64,000 bases of DNA, taken from NCBI GenBank assembly GCA_950106755.1, contig OX467088.1, positions 4,262,001 through 4,326,000 on the forward strand, written 5' to 3'. The notes beneath the pieces were generated by a model. It was not told where the DNA came from. It searched no databases and saw only the letters and a program-made list of their open reading frames with translations. A program made the position numbers and the translations under genes. The stretch comes from Climacium dendroides (Eukaryota > Streptophyta > Bryopsida > Hypnales > Climaciaceae). Shown here one piece after another: positions 38,128 through 51,302 of this stretch (its first letter is position 1; each line of letters starts with the position of its first letter).

Positions 38128-41100
38128 ATGGCGTCCTCTACTGCATGCAGGAACGTGTGCGCGCGACTCTTGAGGGTTTGTTTCTTGCCCTTGAATTTTG
38201 GGGGGTACTGTTGGATTGATGGTGTAGCTTCTGTTTTTTGGGGGGTTTAGCGATTTGTGGGATTAATTTGAGATTCCTGGACCGCGTGATCTGGTGCTGT
38301 GTTGAGTAACGCGGCTATGCTGGTGATCTCTGAAAGTTTTTGTGAGTTTTGTTGGATCTCTGTTTTTGTGTGCCATTGATAGATGGATTTTCTAGAGAGC
38401 TCCTTGTTTATCGAATGGGATTGATTTGTAATGGAATTTCATTGCTAGGTATGTCGATACGATTGATATGCTAATGCGGTGGGCTGTGAAATGGGCAGGG
38501 TAACGCTTCACAGAGCATTTCTGGACTCAGAGGTGCTGCATTGGCTTCAGAGAATGCTGCTCTTATCAGCAAGGTGAGAGAGGCGCTTTGGACTTTTCTT
38601 TTTGGATCGGCAAGTGCCAGATAGGTTTTTAGTTGATTCCTATGTGAGCTGGGTTTTTGCAGCACCTGATACGATACTCCGAAGACTGAAAGAGTTCGCT
38701 AAGTAAGCGACCTACTTTTGGCTGCGAGAAGAAAATATACTTTCAGTTCATGCACTTGTAATTCAATCTTGGATATTGTTCATCTAAGTTTGAGATGGCG
38801 CATATGTTGTGTATGTATGTGTGCAGGGCAAGAACGTGGTGGCCATGTCCATTAGCACGGACATTGCGTCTCGATTCGAGGCAGTCCCTATGGCGCCTGC
38901 GGACCCAATCTTGGGAGTCTCGGAGGCTTTCAAGAGAGACATGAGCGAGAAGAAGCTCAACTTGGGAGTAGGGGCCTACCGTACTGAGGAGCTTCAGCCC
39001 ATGGTGTTGTCAGTCGTCAAGAAGGTAAGTGAAGTTTTTCATTTATTTAGGTTGGAAGGTGGTTTGGGTGGAGCGTATGGGAATAGTTCATCTTTGCCTA
39101 GGTTGTATCTTCCTAGTTTATAGATTTCTGGTTATAGTATCAAGTTCCAATGTGTAGTTATGTTGACTGTATTTCATGTTCTATTCAGGCAGAGGAGAAG
39201 ATGTTGGATGGCGGTGAAAACAAAGAGGTACCATCTGTACTCCATACTATCTCAGCCTGCTGATTTTTCAGTTTTAGGGTTAGTGACATCTTGGGTTTTT
39301 GGCTGGTTTGTTATGCAATGGACCTGGAGAAGGAAACCCAGTATTCTTTAGGGGTTTTCCTTGTAGGCCTGATGCTTTGAAGACCCTGTAAATGATGGCT
39401 CCCGATCCTGGCTTCAGGGGCATTTCCAATATCCTTTAAATCACAATTCCCTTGCAGTAGAGTGAATAAAGATTGATTAAGGCCGGAACAGTCTCTACGC
39501 TGTGGAAGTCGTCCTGCTTGGGGCCTAATAAATAATTTACGAAATCGGGACCTCCTGGGGTGTAATTTTATCAATCTCTGTGTTTTATAAATACATTTGG
39601 GGCTTTAGTATTTTTGATAGGCTTCGTTCCCTTTCATATTCTTGCCTTGATTTTTTTGGTATTGTGGATCTTTTTCACTTGAATACTGGAACCTTATTGT
39701 TTTTTTGGGTATGCAGTACCTCCCAATTGAGGGTCTCGCAGCCTTCAACAAGGCTACCGCAGAGTTGCTTTTGGGAGCCGACAGCGCTGCCATTAAGGAG
39801 AACAGGGTGAGTGCAGAATTTCAGTTGTATTGTTCACACTGGGAATCACATGCAGCGCATCTCGTCTGTTCAATTGATACCGTTCTCGTTTTGGTAATCA
39901 TCCGTGGTTGAACTCTAGGTTGCGACCATCCAAGGCCTTTCTGGAACGGGTTCTCTTCGCCTTGGTGCCGCTTTCATTCAACGTTACTTCCCTGGCACCG
40001 TGGTGTACATCTCTAATCCCACCTGGGGTAAGATCAAATCCATACCATAATTTGACAGATTTCTATCTCAACTCCGCAATTTATTTATGCAGTGTATGAT
40101 ACAATATTTTGTAGGTTTTATGCTGATTCAAACGCTATATATTAGCGTTCCTATTGATGATCACCATTTCCTGAGCTTTCGTTCTTGTGTGGACCACTTG
40201 TTGACATAAATGCTTCTTGATGATGATTCCAAGAAACGGAGTACATTATATCATGGATGAACCTAAATAAAGTGAATGTTCTGCTGTCGGTTTGAATATA
40301 AATTGTTTGGAGCGCTGTATGGTCCTGATATGTTGGATTTTCCAGGCAACCATATGAACATTTTCAACGATGCTGGAGTCCCATGGAAACACTACCGTTA
40401 CTTTGACCCCAAGACCGTGGGCTTGGACTTCGAAGGCATGACTGCAGACATTGAGGTGAAGTATTCTAGTAATAGAACCTGATGTTGGTGCATTCTTCCC
40501 GCCGTGCATTGGTAGTCCTGGCCTGCAATGTGACACCGAAATGGATATGTTCCACTGATCTGCATTGCATTGGCAGTAGTAGCGAGTTAGGGGTTGATGC
40601 TTCAGTATCAGGGTGGTGCTTTTAATAAAGACAAAAGTGTTTTGGTTTTGTAGAGTGCTCCTGATGGTTCAATCATATTGCTGCACGGGTGTGCTCACAA
40701 CCCGACGGGTGTTGACCCAACACCGGAGCAATGGGAGAAGCTTGCTGACCTCATTGAAAAGAAGAGCCACATGGCATTCTTTGATGTGGCATATCAGGTA
40801 ATCACTTCAATAAGAAAGATATAATACTGAAGAGTGTGTCCTGGCAGCTGTGGTTGTCGGGAATCCAGTCACTTAGTTTTGATTCCCCTAAAGGACCAGG
40901 GATCTTTGGTTTTAAAATGACCGGTTTGATTGATTGTATTATGAAAATTATGTTCAAATGGGATAAAATTTTATATCACTAGATTCTGAAAGAACATTGC
41001 ATGTGTTAGTCAAAAAGTTAAGTAGAATTGGACAACAAATGGTCCCTACGTGACCTTCACAAAATTGCTTGGAAGAGAATATTGAAAACAATTTTAGACT

Positions 41101-42172
41101 TCTTGGTCCTTCGGTAGTGGTTTTAACTGATGTGAAAAATCGAGCGGCCTATTGACGTGTGAAAGTGGATTTGGTGCGTCAGGGTTTCGCCAGTGGGAAC
41201 TTGGATCGGGATGCGAGGTCCGTGAGGAGTTTTATTGAACGCGGTATGGAGGTTCTTGTGGCTCAATCCTACAGTAAGAACCTTGGACTCTACGCCGAGC
41301 GTGTGGGTGCTATCAACGCGGTTGTGTCATCTGCAGAAGTGGCTGACAAGTAAGCATTGATCATTGTCATTGTTTGCGGAGTGTAGTTTCGCATGGGAGC
41401 TTTTCGTGAGAGAACTGAAGGTTACGCAAAATTTGCACTGTCTGATGGGTTGAATTTGTTTTTTCTATGTCAGGGTTAGGAGCCAATTGAAAAAAATCGC
41501 TAGGCCGATGTACTCTAACCCACCTGTTCACGGTGCCCGCATTGTTGCCAACGTTGTTGGTGACCCTCAAATGTTCGATGAGTGGAGAGCCGAGATGGAG
41601 GAGATGGCAGGCCGCATCAGGACCGTGAGGCAGAAATTGTATGATGAACTTTCCACCAAGGACAAGAGTGGCAAGGATTGGTCATTCGTTCTCAAGCAAA
41701 TTGGCATGTTTTCCTTCACCGGTCTAAACAGGGCACAGGTATGTCTACCTACACCTTATAAATCTGGTTTTGTTGCCCCGATTGTAGCCGCTGACCGATC
41801 ACATACACTGAACCCTGTCTAATGACATACTCTGGAATTGCGCATTCCCTGTATGTCCTCCGAATCTGTCATGTTGTGTACACATCTGCTTGGTCAAATT
41901 TCACATGTCAAGTTGTGCACGTGAGATTGCGTTTAGAGAGGAGGCAGTGTCATATAGAGAGGCTTTAGAATACTTATGTGATACCTTGAGTTTGTTCAGT
42001 TTGCAGAGCTGTGCCTTCTGACAATTGTTCATGATGACAGAGTGACAACATGACCGACAAGTGGCACGTGTACATGACCAAGGATGGTCGTATCTCACTT
42101 GCTGGACTCAACATGGCCAAGTGCTCATATTTGGCCGACGCCATTGTTGACTCCTACTACAACGTCCAGTAA
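38128..42172 (+). CDS. ASP5: aspartate aminotransferase, plastid type
   Basis: Eleven exons (38128-38175, 38499-38573, 38827-39024, 39189-39227, 39717-39806, 39919-40027, 40346-40455, 40654-40797, 41183-41349, 41474-41738, 42041-42172) join to 458 residues. It is a PLP enzyme exchanging the amino group between aspartate/2-oxoglutarate and oxaloacetate/glutamate. The PLP lysine is Lys303 in [12 protein letters not shown]. Asn239 (CAHNPTG), Asp267 and Tyr270 (FFDVAYQ) contact the cofactor. Arg432 (DGRISLAG) is the expected carboxylate-binding arginine. The first 50 or so residues ([17 protein letters not shown]..) are Ser/Ala/Arg-rich and free of acidic residues early on, as in a transit peptide. 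The sequence then follows the plastid/cytosolic plant group ([22 protein letters not shown]). Plastid location is inferred from the leader and overall match. Exon 1, only 16 codons ending at a GTTTGT donor, is the least certain part. Confidence 0.93.
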
Positions 42173-42417
42173 TTTCTTTTTTTGATTAATTTGCATGGTT
42201 GATTATCTCCCCTTTAGAGGACATTACATTCAAGGTCGGGGAATTCTTATTACTCTGATAAAGGTCAGGGAGAGGTTCACATTTTTGCACCAGATTCGAT
42301 GTAGTTGATAGTGCGATGTAATTTTCTGTCTAGGCTGAGTGGAGGACTTGAAATGTTGAGCAGTATTTGCTTGGAGAAACAATTTTGACAGATGTTACAA
42401 TTTGCACAGGAGTGCTC

Positions 42418-42423
42418 AATAAA
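42418..42423 (+). terminator. candidate polyadenylation signal
   Basis: AATAAA lies 246 bases after the aminotransferase stop codon, in a plausible 3' UTR position. Plant signals are loose, so this is suggestive only. Confidence 0.4.
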
Positions 42424-44973
42424 GTCTGACTAGCTGACTAGCTGGCTTACGAACAAGCTTTACATGGATACTCACATCTGAACATTGTGGTTGTTTGAAG
42501 AGGCAATGGGTTCTCTCCTGATGGGGTGTGGTTCATGCTTTGTAGAAGTCGTGAAAAACTTCTTGAACTAGTTGGAAGACCATTTGTGTGGAGGTCACCA
42601 CTTGCAAAACTGACCCCTGCAGATTCTTGCCTAAAATTGTACTTTTTTTAAATATGCAAGCCTTGGGTCTATGCAAGCCTTGGTCTATGCAAGAATTACA
42701 AATGTTAGAATCTTTCATTTATGTAGATTTGGATATTGGATACAATAGAATTACGTTTGTAGCATTGCAAGGTGCTTCCGTAATTGAAATATTTCCAATA
42801 GTCAAAAGGCATTCTAATGGAAGGTAATTCTCCATATTTGAACAATAAATATGCTAATCTAAGTAATAGATGAGATTCCATATTAATTGTGCCTTTCCAT
42901 CTTTGGTGGAGATTAGGGGCTTTTTTTTACTTTCTAGTGCGAGATTGCAACAAAAAAAATAATTTGGCTAAAAAATGCCAAAAACCTTGGATGAAATCTT
43001 TAAAATACTTTGAATTTTAAAAAATCTTGAATGAAATTATCAAATTGAGAATGAAAATCAAATTATAGACATGTGATATGTGCTAATGTGATATTTTCTA
43101 TTCAATATGTGGATGAATGTTGAAATATTGAGCACTATTATAATATTTTATAATGCCGCTTTGGTACTTCTTAAAAAACGAAAAGAAAAAGCTTTGATGG
43201 GGATATTATCTTTTACCACTAGGAATTAACAAAGTCTAAGAGAGGGCATACCTTAAGTCCATTGTAGGTATCAACACAAGTTTTTTAGTAATATGTGACA
43301 TTCTTTAAGCCATCATTTTATGTATTCAATGTACTTTGCAACATGCATTGTCCTTATTTTAAAGGTGATCTAGTTGTCAATTATTGGTGCTCTCCTAAGA
43401 AGTTAATAGAGTTAATTTTGAAGTTATAAAATCTAATTCACATGGGGCCTATTTCAATATTTTTTCTACAAACATTTGAGTTCTAATCCAATTTGAATTT
43501 TCTTTGCAATAACGACAACGTATGGTTGCATGCAATGTGATCACGTTGTGTTATCTTTCTTCTAAAGTGAAGATTTAGATCTCACCCTTGCAAAAAAAGG
43601 GATTTAACTCATATTTTCACCACTTGAGGTGTAAGGGTGGGACTTGAACCTCAATTTATAAAGAAGACAACCAAATGTGATTAGATCAATCTAATTAAAT
43701 TGCATAAAACCAGACCTTGTTGTCACAACCCAAACAAATCAAGTGGAGTAAGCTAAGGCCTTGCTATCATTCCCTAGAGTAGGAATTCAAATGTATTTTA
43801 GAATAAGTATCGAAAGAGACACCACATAAATGGGGCTTGAAGACAACCCTTCTAAATTACAATGAGTGCAATTTGTGCAAGTATATTGTGCTTTTTCATT
43901 TAAAATTCCAAAATTTAACTCTAACAATGTGGGGACAAGAATTTGAAAGTAGAGTTTGTATGGATACCATGCAAAATAAATTCACTCAAATTTGAATTTT
44001 TTGTTATTAGAAAATGTCCTTAAAAGTTAACAAGGTTAGGAGAGGTAATACACAATTTGAGAGTTGCAGACAAAGTTACAACCATTCAAGCTTCCAAGAT
44101 TATTTCAAGATTAGATGGTCTTGTTTCCATTGATTCATTGGCTGAGACGGAGGAAAAATCTCAAGGGGGAAAAAATCTCCCATTGGTTGCAAAGAAGTGT
44201 GAAATTACAAACCTTGCATTTCAAAACATTCATTCATTTATAAATGTTCTAAAGCCATCAGAACTTGCAATATCTCAAATCTCATGTCATTGAAATGAAG
44301 ATGAAATTTCCCACAATTTGTGGGGTGTGAGGTCTGAAATGGATAATAACTCCATCTGAAAATTACAATTGAAAACTTTTGGCCTGATCCTTCCCTCGGG
44401 GGTCAAGGAAGACAAAGCAGCCTTGTGCAATTCAATGGCTGGATTTAAGAGATTAGTTGTTTGCCAAGGAAAACTAAATGGCGCTCCCTAGATTTGCATG
44501 ATGTGGCACTCTCCTGAATTTTAGTGAGTTTTTCTCAAATCCAACTTAACATTCACTGGTTCTAGCATCCAGTCGTCTTGACACCCACATCTCAGATCGT
44601 TGATTTCAGGCTTGCATTCATCTTGCACCTGCAGACGGACCAATTTATTCACAAGAAGACCTCATCAAAAGGGATAGAAAATAGATCAGGAAATTTTGGT
44701 AACCCAAAAACTTATATGCCCATTTGAAGTTCATGGTCTATTTCTAGCCTAAAAGAATTGTAAGGAGAACCAGAAATCTTGAAAATCAAGATCCCTACAT
44801 AACATCTTTTCTGCCAGTTCTTCTACGTACTGCATCAGCATCTTGGAAGAATACCAAGTAGTACTGGTCTACAGTACAAGTATTTTACAGCGATGGTATA
44901 CAAAAACAGACAACTCTGTTCGAAGTAGGTCACGGGACCATCGTAAATAGAATTCCAAAAGCCCGGAGCTTAC
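42424..44973. other. intergenic between convergent genes
   Basis: This is an AT-rich spacer between the convergent aminotransferase and HDR genes. No gene is seen. A 78-codon frame (44057-44293) has no motif. On the minus strand AATAAA lies at 44649-44644, about 325 bases past the HDR stop, and may be its polyadenylation signal. The short direct repeat CTATGCAAGCCTTGG lies near 42668-42686. Confidence 0.5.
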
Positions 44974-47900
44974 TCAAATAGATTGAAGTACCTCCTCCCG
45001 CTTGAACTGGAACAAACGCTTTAGTACATCGTCTACCACCTGGTTACAAGAAAAAGGGTAAAACAGAGTATGAGAAACCGTGAGATATTTCACATAAACA
45101 ATCTGAGATGGCAATAAGAACAAGCAGCTACGAAATAAGAGGCTGTGTCCCTTCCCTAGTGCAACAAGGCTATGAGAGGCTCTGGACCTCATGTCAGTGT
45201 GGCTGCACAATAGATGTATTTTTTCTCATACTAGGAAGTAGCGATCCATTTTTGGGTAGCAACAAACACTGTACTGTACATAAGAACCACTCTAACTTTC
45301 TCACTTCACCGCAGATATACTTGTATTGATGCCATTGGCCTCCTCCCCACCAGTCCGGAGCCACCAAAGGGAATGACAATAGCATGAGCTTGTTACGAAG
45401 ACAAAACAGTACCTTATCAGGAGTGGAAGCACCGGAAGTGACGCCAACTGTGATGGGACCCTCGGGTAGCCAGTCGTCTTTTTCGACATACTCACCATGC
45501 TGCATGATAGATATTGCAAGTCAAGTAAGAGTTTTGTGGATCATAGCATCAAACACAAAGATGAACTCTCCAATGAGAAGATTGTGTAACCAAGTTACGA
45601 GAAAATGTAAATACTAGTCGAACACCAAATTCATGACTAAAACAAGTCATTTAAAATGCAGTGTCTTCGGCTGAACGTGCAGTCAGTAACGACGCAAAGT
45701 GAAAAAATGCTCACATTAAGCTTGAAGGCAATTCTCTTCCTAGATAGCATGCGCTCTTCTGTATCTATCCAGTACGAAGGGATGCCTTCCAGCTCTGCAA
45801 TTTCTTGCAAATGGGATGTATTGCTGGAGTTCCAACCTCCCACCACCAGAATCAAATCCACCTTATCTTTGACGAGCTGGAACATTGCATCTTGCCTCTC
45901 CTGTTAACACAACAGCATTAGTAACAAAACAAAGCAAAAGATAAACAAGCATAATCACAAATCGATAACAAAACTGGGAAAGAATGGATTACGAGCTATT
46001 GTGACAAGAAATACTGGTTGCGAGAACCGAAGATGTACAACAGCATCAACACTATGTACAAACGTGCCGACCTGCGTTGCATCACAGATTGTATTAAAGC
46101 TCATGAAATGCTCCGCAGCATTCTCCACCCCAAACTTCTGCATCATCGTTCTCTCGAGCAATTTTCCTGCTCATTGAGACCAAACTCAGACACATTCTTT
46201 TTGTGACATCATTGCTGTGGAGTTCACAGGAAAGCTTGAAAGCACGGAGAACCCCAACACAGACCCCACAGGCACCCAAGCACTCCAAGTGCCGAATTTC
46301 ATAGAAGCGTTTAGAAACCACAATAAGAGATGAAGAGAGATGCTTACCGATTTCTTCAGTCTCCCCTTTTAGCATCGTTGTCTGGTTGGCGATGCCAACT
46401 TTCTCCAAATCGACATCCGGGTCGAAGCCTTTTGACATCGCATATTTGAATTTCTGGTAAACAATTACAGGAGTTTAATATCTAACACAATTCACCTTTA
46501 TCTTCAAAGCGTCAAAATAACCAGAGTAAACAAATAAAAATATTACCAAAAATATCTCCGAAAAAAGGGGTTGTTATTACATACTTCAAGAAACTCCTCC
46601 TTTGTCCCACTGGAGCCGTCCAGCTTTCCTCCCAATATGTAATCGCAGATGTAAGTGGCCTGCAAGCAAGACGCCAAGACGATAAGAACAACTTCACTTA
46701 AAAGAGGTAGAACGTCCCAAAGAGATTTCAACACATGCCTCTGTGTAAGCATTGAATCCTTATTACCTCTTTGATGTTTTTGGCAATTATGTATTTGCCT
46801 GCAAAAGAGGCAGTGGCAACTGTTTCCTCATGGGCGTACTTCCCATGAATTATAGATGTGTAGGTACCCTTTTTATGCTTCTCCACTGTGTTCCAGACCT
46901 GTTTTAGAAATCAAAACAGACGTTACATCATGCAACTTTAAGCGATTGCACTATGACATTAGGCTTCATAAGTGTGGAGGAAATCAATGTAGACTAGGAA
47001 ATCATATATGTTAAAAATGCACAAAGCCATATGCACTTTTTTTGCCTTGTCATCTCATTACACCAATACACCAATCAACATTACATCCATTGCACTTCTA
47101 AAATGGTTAAAGACATAATAAAGCTAGAGGGGACTACACGACTGGCTACCCCTCCAAACATTTTTGATGATCACTTTTGTGCCAAAAAAAATCAATAAGA
47201 AATACACTTATTGCGCCCTTTTCAGAGTGCACATTGGCTTAAAAACAGAGTGTGAAATTTCACCTTCACAAACAATGGCAAAAACAGAAGATCACAAACT
47301 GGAGATTCACCTTGGACACCCACGGGCAGGTCGTGTCCACAATTTGGACCTTTTTGTCGTCAAGAATCTGCATCTCCTGAACTGATGCACCAAATGCTGG
47401 AAGGATAACGACGTCACCTTTTTCCACAACTGAAAAGTCCTTTCCTTTCTCAGATACAGAGAGCTCCCCAATGCCCATATCAGACATCCTCTGCTCGCAG
47501 GAATCAGAGCCAATTTATCAGATGAAGTCAGAACTGCATTTCAATTATGCAAGAATCCGTTTGGTTTATAGTCGTTTTCAGCTGCAGTCTCAAGAATTGT
47601 GAAGAGGTGAATGATGCGCTGACCCGATTGACAGTAGGGTTGTGGATAATTTCATTTGTGAGCCACAGCTTCTGTTGTGGGAACTGTTTGCGAGCCTCGT
47701 AGGCGATTTGCACTGCCCTCTCCACTCCCCAACAGAAACCATATGAGTTCGCCAGCTTCACGGTGACATTTCCCCACGTGAAAGAGAAGTTATTCTCTTT
47801 CAGTGTCTTGACTAGGTCACCTGCAAGCCGAAAAAGAAAATATTATTTATATTAAAAAATGAAAAATGAAAACAGAAATTAACACAGGCGACGAAAGATC

Positions 47901-48901
47901 ATAATAGCTACATCAAGCTCTCCAAATCCAGTCCGCATCGTAGCACTCTAGAACGATATACAGCTTCCATCCTTTCCGCAGTACGGAAGTAACACCCAAA
48001 GGGCACCTTGATCCCCAAAAGACCTTGACCCAAGAGCAGCCCCTACTAGATCTTAGCTACAGAGTACATATTGGTTGTGAAGGTGTGCGTCATCATAACA
48101 TCAGAGCCTAGGATTGGTTATCGGTACACTCGCAGGTCAGAATTCAGAAAATTATAATTTATCTGTTTAGTATCCAAATAATACAAGCCAAAGTGCATTG
48201 AAATCGTCATTCAATTGTGAAAATGACTATTCCAAAATATAGTCAATAGAAAGTAAGCTCCGTTGTCCAAATGCTTGCTTCTAGAAGTCACCTTAGTACA
48301 AAAAGAATCTGCAGCATTAAAACATTGAAGTACTGGCCTACATTTGAAACAATGCCATGGCTGTTATCACTATTACGCAAACACACCGGCCAGCAAAAAG
48401 ATTGGACGAAAAAGAAACAAAAACAATTCTCTCGTGAACCACACTCGCCTCCGCAACAAAAATAAGAAAAGCACACTCAATTACATCAAAAAGCATAGCA
48501 TGAACTCTCGATTGAGCGCAAAAATAATCAGCATTCCTTTACCTCAAGAATGTAACGACTCTCCCATCGGGAAAAAAAAAAGTCCCCTAAATGCCTCTAC
48601 AATCCATGGTGGAAAACTTACTGGTAAACTCGACATCCATCTGCTGCAGCATCTCCTTCTTGTACCCAAACCCTGATTTGTTGTAATTCTTTCCCCTCGT
48701 CAATGTGTGGCGAAATTCTTTCGTGTCCAACTGCTTTTCTTCCGCACCTGCTTGCGAAGACGCCTCGCACCGCGCAAGACGCCATCCCCGCCCAGCAGGT
48801 ACCACCTGAACAGAGGCAGAATCGATGCGCTTCCCAGACAAAGCGCTTCCCGAGAATGACAGAGCTGCGGTCCCGGCGACGTTGCAGGCTGTCGCCGCCA
48901 T
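44974..48901 (-). CDS. HDR: 4-hydroxy-3-methylbut-2-enyl diphosphate reductase
   Basis: Ten exons on the minus strand (48901-48622, 47820-47624, 47490-47311, 46898-46767, 46659-46585, 46453-46348, 46166-46072, 45900-45715, 45499-45413, 45039-44974) join to 467 residues, the usual plant length. HDR (IspH) reduces HMBPP to IPP and DMAPP, the last step of the plastid MEP isoprenoid pathway, using a [4Fe-4S] cluster. The three cluster cysteines are Cys123 ([10 protein letters not shown]), Cys214 (VDTTCPWV) and Cys351 (NTICDATQ). The substrate-site histidines fall in HNPTVN (His153) and [25 protein letters not shown] and [11 protein letters not shown] close the protein as in the family. The first 50 or so residues form a transit peptide. 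An upstream in-frame Met at 48979 would add 26 residues. I prefer 48901 because it gives the canonical length and a MAATAC start. Confidence 0.95.
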
Positions 48902-49569
48902 AGCTGCGTGCTTGTCTCTCTCACGCAAATTCTTTCTGCAACCCAACACTCTCAAATTCAGACCCCCATTTGCATCCATCTGAAAATCATCAAACCTCTG
49001 CACTCGTAACCTAGAAACAGACGCCAAAAGATGGTACCACAACCACCGGGAGTGCAAAAAGACAAGGGCACACATAAAAAAGCGAAACAGGAACTACGCC
49101 TTGCAAGAGCTAGTGATGGTGTGAGCGGCAGAGGGAATTACAAAAGGTGGGTGCTGAAGAAAATGCTGCAAATGAAATTATGGAATTGCGATTGAAGCAG
49201 ATGAGGTGCTTGAAGCGTGAATCGATTGTGATTGCGATTGCGATGCGCAAGCCAGAGGCGGCAATCCAGGTCCTGGTATGGCTTCGATCATGGTGCCTGC
49301 TGTGACTTGTGAGGAGACTGGCTAGGGATGAATCTCACCATCCTCGGAAATCCAACTCCTTTACATCCACTTCTCTTCATCCGATGTGGATGGATGTTTC
49401 CGTGTTTTCAGTGGCTTGCGTCACAAAATCCATCACACTACGGCAGCTAAATCGAATGAATGAATAAACATTTGAGCATGGTTCATCTTCCATAAAGGTA
49501 TGTTCACACTATTGAGGGTCTTAGGAACAAATTTAGACCTTCCTTTAAGCTGGATTCAAATTACAAACA

Positions 49570-49649
49570 TCACCTTTAACACCAAGTGTAAATATACCTT
49601 AAGATAGTGTCACCTTTAACACCAAGTGCAAATATACCTTAAGATAGTG
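49570..49649. repeat. 40-bp direct duplication
   Basis: TCACCTTTAACACCAAGTG plus about 21 more bases occurs twice head to tail with one base difference, at a spacing of exactly 40. Confidence 0.9.
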
Positions 49650-49959
49650 TGCTGTAAAATAGTCTCTCTTTTCAAATCGACCCCTATTATTAATTGAAGA
49701 ATGAAGGATCTTAATACTTAAGCGCCTCGATCCTTTTTTGAATTTTGGCATATTTTTGTTTATATCTTTGCACAGGAATATCATTTAGTGCAATTTTTTA
49801 TAAAATTGGTCATGAAAGAAGGTTGTCTTTTCAACATTTAAGTATTATATTGGATGAATGAGAAGTTAGGTAGACTAAACAGTACTTGCAATCCCTTTAT
49901 TCATTGTTCAAAATATAGATGTTAGAGCGCTTAAAAGGACTTTTTAACCATTGAAAGAA

Positions 49960-50235
49960 TCAAAGAATTTTTTTTCTATTAAAAGAGTTAATCATTGTCT
50001 TTCTTTGATCTCTTTACAAGTTGCAAGTAGATGGATTTTTAGAGACCTATGGTCACAAATAGGTGTCCATGCCCAAAATCTTTAAAAATTTATAAGTAAT
50101 TCAAAAATCCTTGGAAAAATATGAAACTATTTGTATTAGTTTCCACATCTATTTTTCTTTCTCTGAAAAATGATCTAAAAATATTTTTGTTTGTGGAAAC
50201 CTATGAAAAGGTGGACCAACCCTTAAATGGTCACT
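49960..50235. repeat. half of an inverted repeat pair (mate 53928-54215)
   Basis: The sequence ACAAGTTGCAAGTAGATGG .. GGTCACAAATAGGTGTCCAT .. AAATGATCTAAAAATATT .. GTGGACCAACCCTTAAATGG is present in reverse orientation at 53928-54215, with moderate divergence. It may be two insertions of one element or the ends of a larger one. Confidence 0.65.
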
Positions 50236-51064
50236 TTTAGACCATACTATTTTAGTGGAGGCAGTTGCTGTTGACTAAGTTTTCATCATGATTTCTCCAT
50301 GCTTTTGTTTTTCAATCTTTTCTTTGGAATTATTTATCTACAGTTTAATAAAAATAATTCAAAAATTCATAACTTTCACTATATGTCCAAACGTCATGAA
50401 ACAAAGCCTATACACCTTTCCTTTCAAACAACTTTCTAATAGTACCATGAATGCAACTAGGGGATGTACAATTCCAAAGATCTCACTATAACAAACAAAA
50501 AAACAAAACAATCTAATTTAATGTATAGACTAGTGTGCCCTATGGAATGCAAAATCCTCCATTTGAAGGTGGGCTCCACTACATGATATGACCAAGTATA
50601 CCAATGGCAGGACAATGACCTAATAGGATCACAACCTCAACGAAACTAAGGATGATGGCGATTTTAGGATTTGAGGCAATGAAATAGGGTTTTAGAATTT
50701 TCTATTTAACTATGAGTAGTTGGGTTCATACTCATTCTAATCTATATATCCCACATGGTTTGGTTTACCTCCTACCACCCCACTTATATAAAGAGCTTGT
50801 CTTCTCATTTTTAATCACACATAGTAAGTGTTTTTTGAAGCAAAGTGAGATAGATGTGATGTCATGCCACATTATCATGGGCTCATTTCAAATGGATGAT
50901 TTAATGTTTGACTTATAGAAAAGGATAAAGTCCAAACATCTTCCAAGCCATTTTTTCAAGTTCTAATAAAACAACTTTTTGTGGTGCAATTCATATAACA
51001 TTTTTCAAAGTTCATATAAGATCTAATTATAATATTTAGTCAAAAATGGAAAGGACTAAAATTG

Positions 51065-51302
51065 TTAACCTCTAAGTACCCAAGGCACCAAATTTTGGTG
51101 TTGACAATACTTTGAAGTTAAATAAAATCTAACAATGTTTCTATTTGTAGTAGTTTTTATTTTTAGTACTTTCTATTTTAGGATTTGGGGCAATGGTTAG
51201 AATTAAAAAAAATTGATACAACTTATCAAAATGTTGGCTTTTTGATCAATTTAGAACAAATTTTTAGAAGCTCAAAAAAAGCCTTGGGCATTTAGAGGTT
51301 AA
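51065..51302. mobile_element. TTAA/TIR element, 238 bp
   Basis: The left end TTAACCTCTAAGTACCCAAG and the reversed right end TTAACCTCTAAATGCCCAAG differ at two of 20 bases, which makes these the cleanest termini of the family. TTAA lies at both outer edges. It is non-coding. Confidence 0.8.

Larger units (their letters stand above)
48980..51064. other. HDR upstream region and AT-rich intergenic
   Basis: 48980 to about 49330 is GC-richer and should hold the HDR 5' UTR and promoter on the minus strand. A 40-bp direct duplication lies at 49570-49649. 49960-50235 is one half of an inverted pair with 53928-54215. About 50740-50805 shares ATATCCCACATGG and TACCTCCTAC with the hairpin at 54451-54619. 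No gene is seen. Confidence 0.5.

Noticed and set aside
43636..43655. Minus-strand GAGGTTCAAGTCCCACCC, resembling box B of a tRNA or SINE
   Set aside because: The surrounding sequence does not fold as a cloverleaf and no second copy was seen in the window.
48901..48979. Alternative upstream start for HDR (Met at 48979)
   Set aside because: It is in frame and possible, but would give 493 residues against the usual 465 or so. The downstream Met gives a normal transit peptide and length.
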